This document shows, piece after piece, positions 58,279-64,000 of a stretch of DNA of 64,000 bases (positions are counted from its first letter, which is position 1; every line of letters begins with the position of its first letter). The stretch covers positions 32,506,079-32,570,078 of the forward strand of contig NC_053114.1 in assembly GCF_010015445.1 (NCBI RefSeq). Direction: 5' to 3'. The translations under genes and the position numbers were made by a program. This DNA comes from Perca fluviatilis (Eukaryota; Chordata; Actinopteri; Perciformes; Percidae). The notes under the pieces are model-generated. The model was given only the letters and a program-made list of their open reading frames with translations, made no database searches and had not been told where the DNA came from.

Positions 58279-59460
58279 GTAAAAGTGCCAGTACAATGGT
58301 GTAACAATACTCCATTACAAATAAAGTCCTTGTTCTGCAGAAAGGGGTGGCCCCTATGACTGATATCTTATTATACTCTATATAACATTAGTACAGTAGA
58401 TTGTTAATAGTGACTGAAAACAGAAATACTCAGGTAAAGTACAAGTACTTCAAGACTGTGCTGAAAAAAAAGTTTTTCGGTGGGCAACATACAGTGCAGC
58501 TATTTGCATTTCTGACTTACTGCAATTCGTTAAAACTCATAGTCAATCATCCATACTTATTTCACGACATTTCAGAACACTCTTTAAACAGTCAATACAA
58601 GTTTATCTATGTAGAAGGAAACTACAACCTTTATTGACTATTAATTATGTTTTTTACTTTTCCTCCCTTTGCGTTGGGAGCTAACCAACTGACTTTATTT
58701 GAAACACTTCCAGAGTACTGTGGGTGTAAAGTCATGTTGTTTACTGTATGTCCTACTTTTAAACAGTGCCGTAAACAACAAATCTCTAACTAGGCATTAT
58801 CCATTTACATACAGGATCTTCTTACTGTATTTTCTACCATCAATGTATGTAAAAATGTTTTATGCACCCCTGCAAACCAGATCAAATCAATTAAAACTAT
58901 CCACTGCAATGCTATTGATTGTCGAGGCTCAGGCAATATTATATAAGCAGCAGTTTAGCAATGACGCTGTTACTCAGAGGATTTAGATTAGACAATGTAT
59001 TCCTTCATTCTTGTTCTAAAGAGAGGCAGATGACTTGTAAAACAAACAAAATATAGTGGAAGGCAAAACATGATGAAACGTAATGCTTCTGTGTTCAGGG
59101 GCAACAGATATGTCGACATGTCTCAGCGGTTTGAGAGATTATTTGAAATTGATTGGTATAATATGTATTCACATGTCATCATTATAGAGTATTAGGCTGA
59201 ATTAGTGTCACTTACATGATCATCTATATCTCTGACTGGGGTTTAAAGATGTACTTTTGTTGGGGACCAAGAAGCTGGTTAAACAGTGATTTGGCTCAGA
59301 TTGAGTTGACTGCACAGACAAAGGATCTTGGCCTACATGTGAATCCCAAAGCCAGTTTCACCAAACTCCTACAGGCTGCTACTTGGAAGCAGTCCCTAAG
59401 ATGGAGATTCTACATTCAACACGTGGAGGGCAAGGCAGACTGGTGGTGAGACAAAGAACT
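58279..59460. other. Unassigned AT-rich stretch
   Basis: No gene or element is recognised. The open frame at 59216-59449 (+) has no convincing motif. Confidence 0.4.
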
Positions 59461-60330
59461 GCTTCACACCTGTGAGAATGTTGCGCTTTCCCATTGGCTG
59501 TCGGGCCTTTGAATGCACCACCCCGCCACTAGGAGGTGGAGATAGGATAAAAGCTGTCGGTACCGTGTGTTTCTTCGCTTTCACGGTAACCCCCGGTTGC
59601 TGACAGGAAGCACTAGTCCGGACTAGCTAGCCAGCATCACCTCGCTGGTCGAGTTGAGCTGGGACAATTTTATATCGGTCTGATATACAAAGGGGATCCG
59701 AGGAAATACTGGCCGAGTATTCCCTCTATCTGCAGCGGTTTTAATCAGCCTGGATTCAAGAAAAGGACGGCGTTCTGTTTCTTGCTTGTCGACCTGGATT
59801 ACGTCCCGTCCACTGCTCTGGACGAAACGGATCGTTAAACTCTGGCAGGAGATTAACTGACAAACGACGCACAGTAAGGCTGTACACAGTTCTGGGCAGA
59901 TGTTAGAACTAGAAGCGTTTTGGTTTGTTATTAATTAGCAAAGGGTTCGCTACCGCTTGTGCTATTAATGTGATCTGATTGTAATCATGTATTGGCCATA
60001 TCTGGTTATTAATCTGTTGCTGTGAATGTATCAATAGATCACGATACCGTTTTGTTGTGTTAAGTAGCTGGGTTAAAACCGTAAGCGCTCCCTGCTAAAC
60101 CACTCCTTTGACGGAGTGTAGTTACTGTCTGCGAGACAATCGCGGAAATCAGCTGTTAGCCACTGAGCTGGCCGTTATCGATAACTAAGATCAGAGTGTT
60201 TCTTTTCTTTTCCTCCTTTATTCTGTTCCTTTTACTAACCCACACACGGACATATAAGCTAGCCACGTAGCTCCCGAGCTAGTGCTGCTAACTTAACCAC
60301 GTGGGGTTTGTATAGAGCTAATAGGTGATT
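59461..60330 (+). promoter_or_regulatory. CpG-richer promoter-like or LTR-like block
   Basis: In an AT-rich neighbourhood this block is clearly richer in CpG. In order it has an inverted CCAAT box (CCCATTGGCT, about 59490), CCACTAGGAGGTGG (59525-59538, close to the CTCF core), a TATA-like GGATAAAAGC (about 59546), and about 330 bp without a long open frame. A splice-donor-like CACAGTAAGG then lies near 59870. This layout fits a core promoter with a non-coding first exon. An LTR with a donor in its leader is equally possible, since TGTGAGAATG (59471) could be an LTR start and AATAAA lies at about 60620. No downstream coding exon is visible, so neither reading is proven. Confidence 0.35.
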
Positions 60331-60417
60331 TAGCATATGGTATAAACGTTTGTTTTTGTATTAGAACTACACTTCGACACCGCCCCTCCTCTTTCACTCA
60401 CTCTCTCTCACACACGC

Positions 60418-60418
<1 letters not shown>

Positions 60419-60493
<75 letters not shown>
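60419..60493 (+). repeat. (AC)n followed by A22
   Basis: About 26 AC units end in a run of 22 A (60472-60493). Confidence 0.95.
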
Positions 60494-63400
60494 CAGACAC
60501 AGACGTGTCCACAAGACATGCTGCTTTTGTTTTTGCTTTGTTTGGTTGTGATATTGTAAAATGTATATACGTTTTATTATTGAAGGATTATTGATTGGCT
60601 ACTGACAATTGTGACGTTAATAAATTCGATTATACTTAAGTAGCAGTTGCTGGTGATTATTTGTGTATTTGTTGTGATAATTGCTGGTCGAACGGGTCGC
60701 GCTCGAAATCACCCCTTCCTTTAATTCCTTTTAAAGGATTTTTACAGAAATGAGTCTGTTCCACAGTTTGATTATTGGTCCCTGACAAGCAGGGTGGTGC
60801 CCCGTTTTGATTGTTTGTCGATTTGATAAAGTTATTAATAACCATATTCATAACTTTATTAATATTGATAAAACATATTTGCTAATTTGCCAATGATCAA
60901 ATCTGTACCCTACGTGAATCCTACACTTTTTAACTGCTTTTCATTGTTTTTGCTTCCTTTAAAAAAAAAAAAAGACCTATTGGTGCCTATTTAATTCAGT
61001 AATCACGTCCTTTGATTCTGAGACAATTATTGTTGATTTATACAAGACTTTTCTAGGTGGCAAAAGTATTTTTGTAACTATGTTGCATTGCAGATACACA
61101 GTGTGCAATGCAATATCCAAATCGCAATGGGGGCCCAATATTTGTTAAAGGCAAAATATGTGTCAAACCATTTTGAGTTAAGTATTGTGGTGCTGCAGAG
61201 ACGCCCCGGCCTACAAATCCTATCCTACAGATTAAAGAAAAAAATCTTTGCTTGGTACAGATCCTCACAAAAATTACACTAGAGATATAGTTTTTTTTTA
61301 ATTACAATATTTTCAATGAAAATGAGAACAGTGGTATACAAATTATCATTCCCTCCAATATCGTGAATCATATCACAATTTGCAATATCAGTCATAATAA
61401 TCGCAATTAGATATTTTCCTCATATCGTTCAGCCCAAATAAAAAAGAAGTTACACGTACTTTTCATTGTAGCCTTTTTGGTGTAACCTAAAAAAAATACA
61501 ATCAAATGGTCTTTTTAAGACATCCAGGTGATAGGTTAAGTGACAATATGGATTTTACAGAGACTAACTTCATTTTCTGTCTATTCTGTATTACATGGAC
61601 TGATATGTCTGGGCCTTGGATCTGGGATTTTGCCTTTAACAAATCATTACTTAGCCACAACTATGAAAAATAAATGTCGAGAACTTGATTCCAATTCCTT
61701 CAGGTATATTTTATTCAGAGATTTATTTGATTGTACCCATCTTTGTCTTTCTGTCTGATCAACCAACCAAAAGACTGTCTGATAAGCATTGCTCATTATT
61801 TATCTTAATGCCACTTGGCCTTTGTCATGGAATTATAATTACTTGGGAATATATTTAATAATTCACATGCAAATTGACCCAACTGGTCAAAGTTCAGATC
61901 ATGCAAGCAAATGGAGATTTTGACAAGATCATTAAGAGAATATTATGACTGAGGGAGAAGAACAGAAGATTTTCTTTTCTCCCACCGCAGTTTAACACCA
62001 CGACTGGTCAAGATTCTCATTGGGCCGTCTGACTGATATGTTAATTGATCTTTTACTGAATATTAATACAGGGCAATATATTCATGAACTTTGCAAGGAA
62101 TATTTATGAGGCAATAAAAATGAAAAATGATTATTACCCTATGACTAGTTTTGGGAGACTCCAGACTTCATAATCTTATCCTACTATTTGCTGCAATTCA
62201 TATATAATAATAAAACAGTTAGTTCTAACTAGCTTTTCCTCCTTTTTTCAAAATATTTAAAAGACAGATAATAACACAAATAATGAATGGGGCAGCATTA
62301 GAGTAGAAAATTTGTTGTTTGACAAAGGGCCCTATGAGTCGCAAATGAGCAGCATCTTTTAAGCCGGGAACAAAACATATAGATTTATGAAGACAAACTA
62401 AGAAAAATCATAATGAATACATTTGACAGAGCTCTTTGATGGTTGGGCCACAGTAGGAAGCTTCATCTGATGATGTGACAACAACAGCATGCATATGGTT
62501 AATATTATGACTTTATAAAACTTCTTCTGTCTCTCACAAACCTGTCACCTCTGAAAATAATGAGGAAAACAACAGAATAGATCTAAAATAGCAAAGTTAA
62601 TGAGAATGACAAAAAGTACCGATAAAACAATTCTTGCATGTGCTTTGTACTGTCATTTTTCAATAAATGTATATCAGAACACTCACAATGTTTTTGTTAT
62701 GTTTTTGCCATGTTAGCTGCAGAGCTTCAGTATAGTGATGTTTATTTATTAAAATGTTGACCATTATAGCCCAAATTCTTAAACAACAGCAACATTTTCA
62801 GTTTGTTTTGCCTGACACTTTTGTCATTACGATGTGAACTCTGCAGCCTCTGCAAGCAGCTAATGGGGCTTTGAGTCCGGTTTTTTCCACACTCCCAGGG
62901 CCAAATTAAGTTGTATAGGTCTCTTTATTTGTTTCTTTAGTGAGGATGTGTTTATAGGTCACACCCTAATGGAACAAACCAAAGAATAGAAAGTAATCTG
63001 TTTAATGGTCTGGTTTGACAAAACAGCAGCAAGGGTTTAGGAAGGCTTTAAGCTGCCTGATTGCTCATTTTTCACGACAAGGAAAAAGAGAGGGTTCACA
63101 CTGCAAATAACCACTCTCTTTCTCTCTCACAAACACAAACACACACACACACATTCACTCAGAATCCAAGTAGTATATTTTGCTTTCCGGTATTTTTAAT
63201 CTGTCCTGTGTCGCATTGTGTAGATCTGCTGCTTGTGACTGACAGAGCTGTAATAAAATGAAAGACTTTCTCCTGTAGCAGTCTATCAAACATCAAGCGC
63301 TGTTTACATAGTGGTGTTGATTAGCTCAGTTCTCCTGCACAGCTCTGGGATCAGCTGGTCATGTCCCTGTTAAGTCATGGTGACTAATTATAATATGTTG

Positions 63401-63687
63401 GTGTTTGTACTATATTATGTGTTTGTAACAGTATATCATAACACAAGTTGTCTGAGTGTGGCCTTTGAAAACATGTTAAAATACTTCTTCATCCAAAACA
63501 CAGAGTCACAGTGGAGATCTGGTTATGTTATACATAATCCAGTTTTCTAGGACATGTGCTTATTATTATTGTGTAACATAACAACATAGTTGCAGAATTA
63601 CATTCTAAATCCAAACTAAATGCATTTAAATCACTCAAAATATTCAACAAGTTCTACAAAGTTTGACCTCTAACTTTACCCCGCCAA
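60494..63687. other. Unassigned stretch
   Basis: No gene or element end is recognised. An interrupted AC tract lies at about 63127-63152. Confidence 0.45.
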
Positions 63688-64000
63688 TAGTCTCAGGTCA
63701 GGCTAGTCCACAAAGCATTCCGGGATGGGAGAGAAACGTGCTCTGGTTTATTGGCATGTCTTTAAACCAATCGCAATCGTCATGGGCGGTGCTACATGCC
63801 ACTGCAAAATAGCCTCAGGAAGGAACTTCTTTTGGTAGAACATGTGTACGTACAAAAGTTGTTTTAGTTGTGCAACAGAAAACTCAGATTGGACAGATAG
63901 TCTAGCTAGCTGTCTGGATTTACCCTGCAGAGATCTGAGGAGCGGTAAATCATAGTCCTCATGAATTGACCGCAGTTTAAAATTCTAACACAAATGGTAA
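63688..64000 (+). mobile_element. Dispersed repeat family X, copy 4 (runs off the window)
   Basis: It starts TAGTCTCAGGTCAGGCTAGT and matches copy 1 (31971) from ATTCCGGGATGGGAGA through GATTTACCCTGCAGAGAT. It continues past the window edge. Confidence 0.6.

Noticed and set aside
59216..59449. Open frame ending YIQHVEGKADWW considered as a retroelement RNase H tail
   Set aside because: The resemblance is too short, no other pol motifs are nearby, and no purine tract clearly precedes an LTR start.
1..64000. A novel multi-gene biological system
   Set aside because: No cluster of intact genes is present. All recognisable coding sequence belongs to broken mobile elements.

Overview
The window reads as non-coding DNA from a ray-finned fish, most likely a percomorph teleost. 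The basis is the repeat content: a Rex3 (RTE-clade) retrotransposon, an L2/Maui-like LINE, a tRNA-derived fish SINE, many short hAT, PIF/Harbinger, Tc1 and TTAA-targeting DNA elements, and long AC, AG and ATCT microsatellites in an AT-rich background. I found no cellular protein-coding exon, tRNA, rRNA or CRISPR array that I could support. Almost every open frame longer than 60 codons is either a transposon fragment or looks like chance, so the window is best seen as intergenic or deep intronic.

Layout. 0-10 kb: a PIF/Harbinger relic (959-2064), a TTAA-flanked MITE (2677-3199), an element carrying the broken start of a RecQ-like helicase (about 4925-5470), and a second TTAA MITE family (7561-7859). 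10-20 kb: a Harbinger-type MITE with TAA duplication (10482-11197), a hAT relic with a perfect 8-bp duplication, a transposase C-terminus and an RNA-like hairpin (12411-13505), another TTAA MITE (15870-16220), and a hAT-type MITE carrying a smaller hAT MITE inside it (18775-19625). 20-33 kb: the end of a hAT-like element (to 23773), a CpG-rich inverted-repeat element (27010-27764), and a hAT relic with a BED zinc finger and splice donor (27940-28950).

33-48 kb: a MITE with 66-bp inverted ends and an internal 50-bp minisatellite (33333-33918); a near-complete but frameshifted Rex3 with a perfect 12-bp target duplication (34073-37118); a fish SINE on the minus strand (39250-39615); a third TTAA family (41598-42121); and a three-level nest in which an LTR-like unit sits inside a Harbinger MITE inside a Tc1-type element with DD38E spacing (45441-47715). 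48-64 kb: an L2-like LINE with a mutated catalytic motif (48385-50745), a second LINE fragment facing it, further copies of the MITEs above, a 900-bp foldback element abutting a TTAA MITE (56846-58274), and a CpG-richer promoter- or LTR-like block (59461-60330).

None of the mobile-element frames is intact, so nothing here looks able to move by itself. The most informative points are the datable nesting, the repeated use of TTAA targets by four unrelated families, a hairpin in one MITE family kept by paired changes, and the helicase relic. Gene calls come from motif recognition by eye. Family names were not confirmed by any database search.
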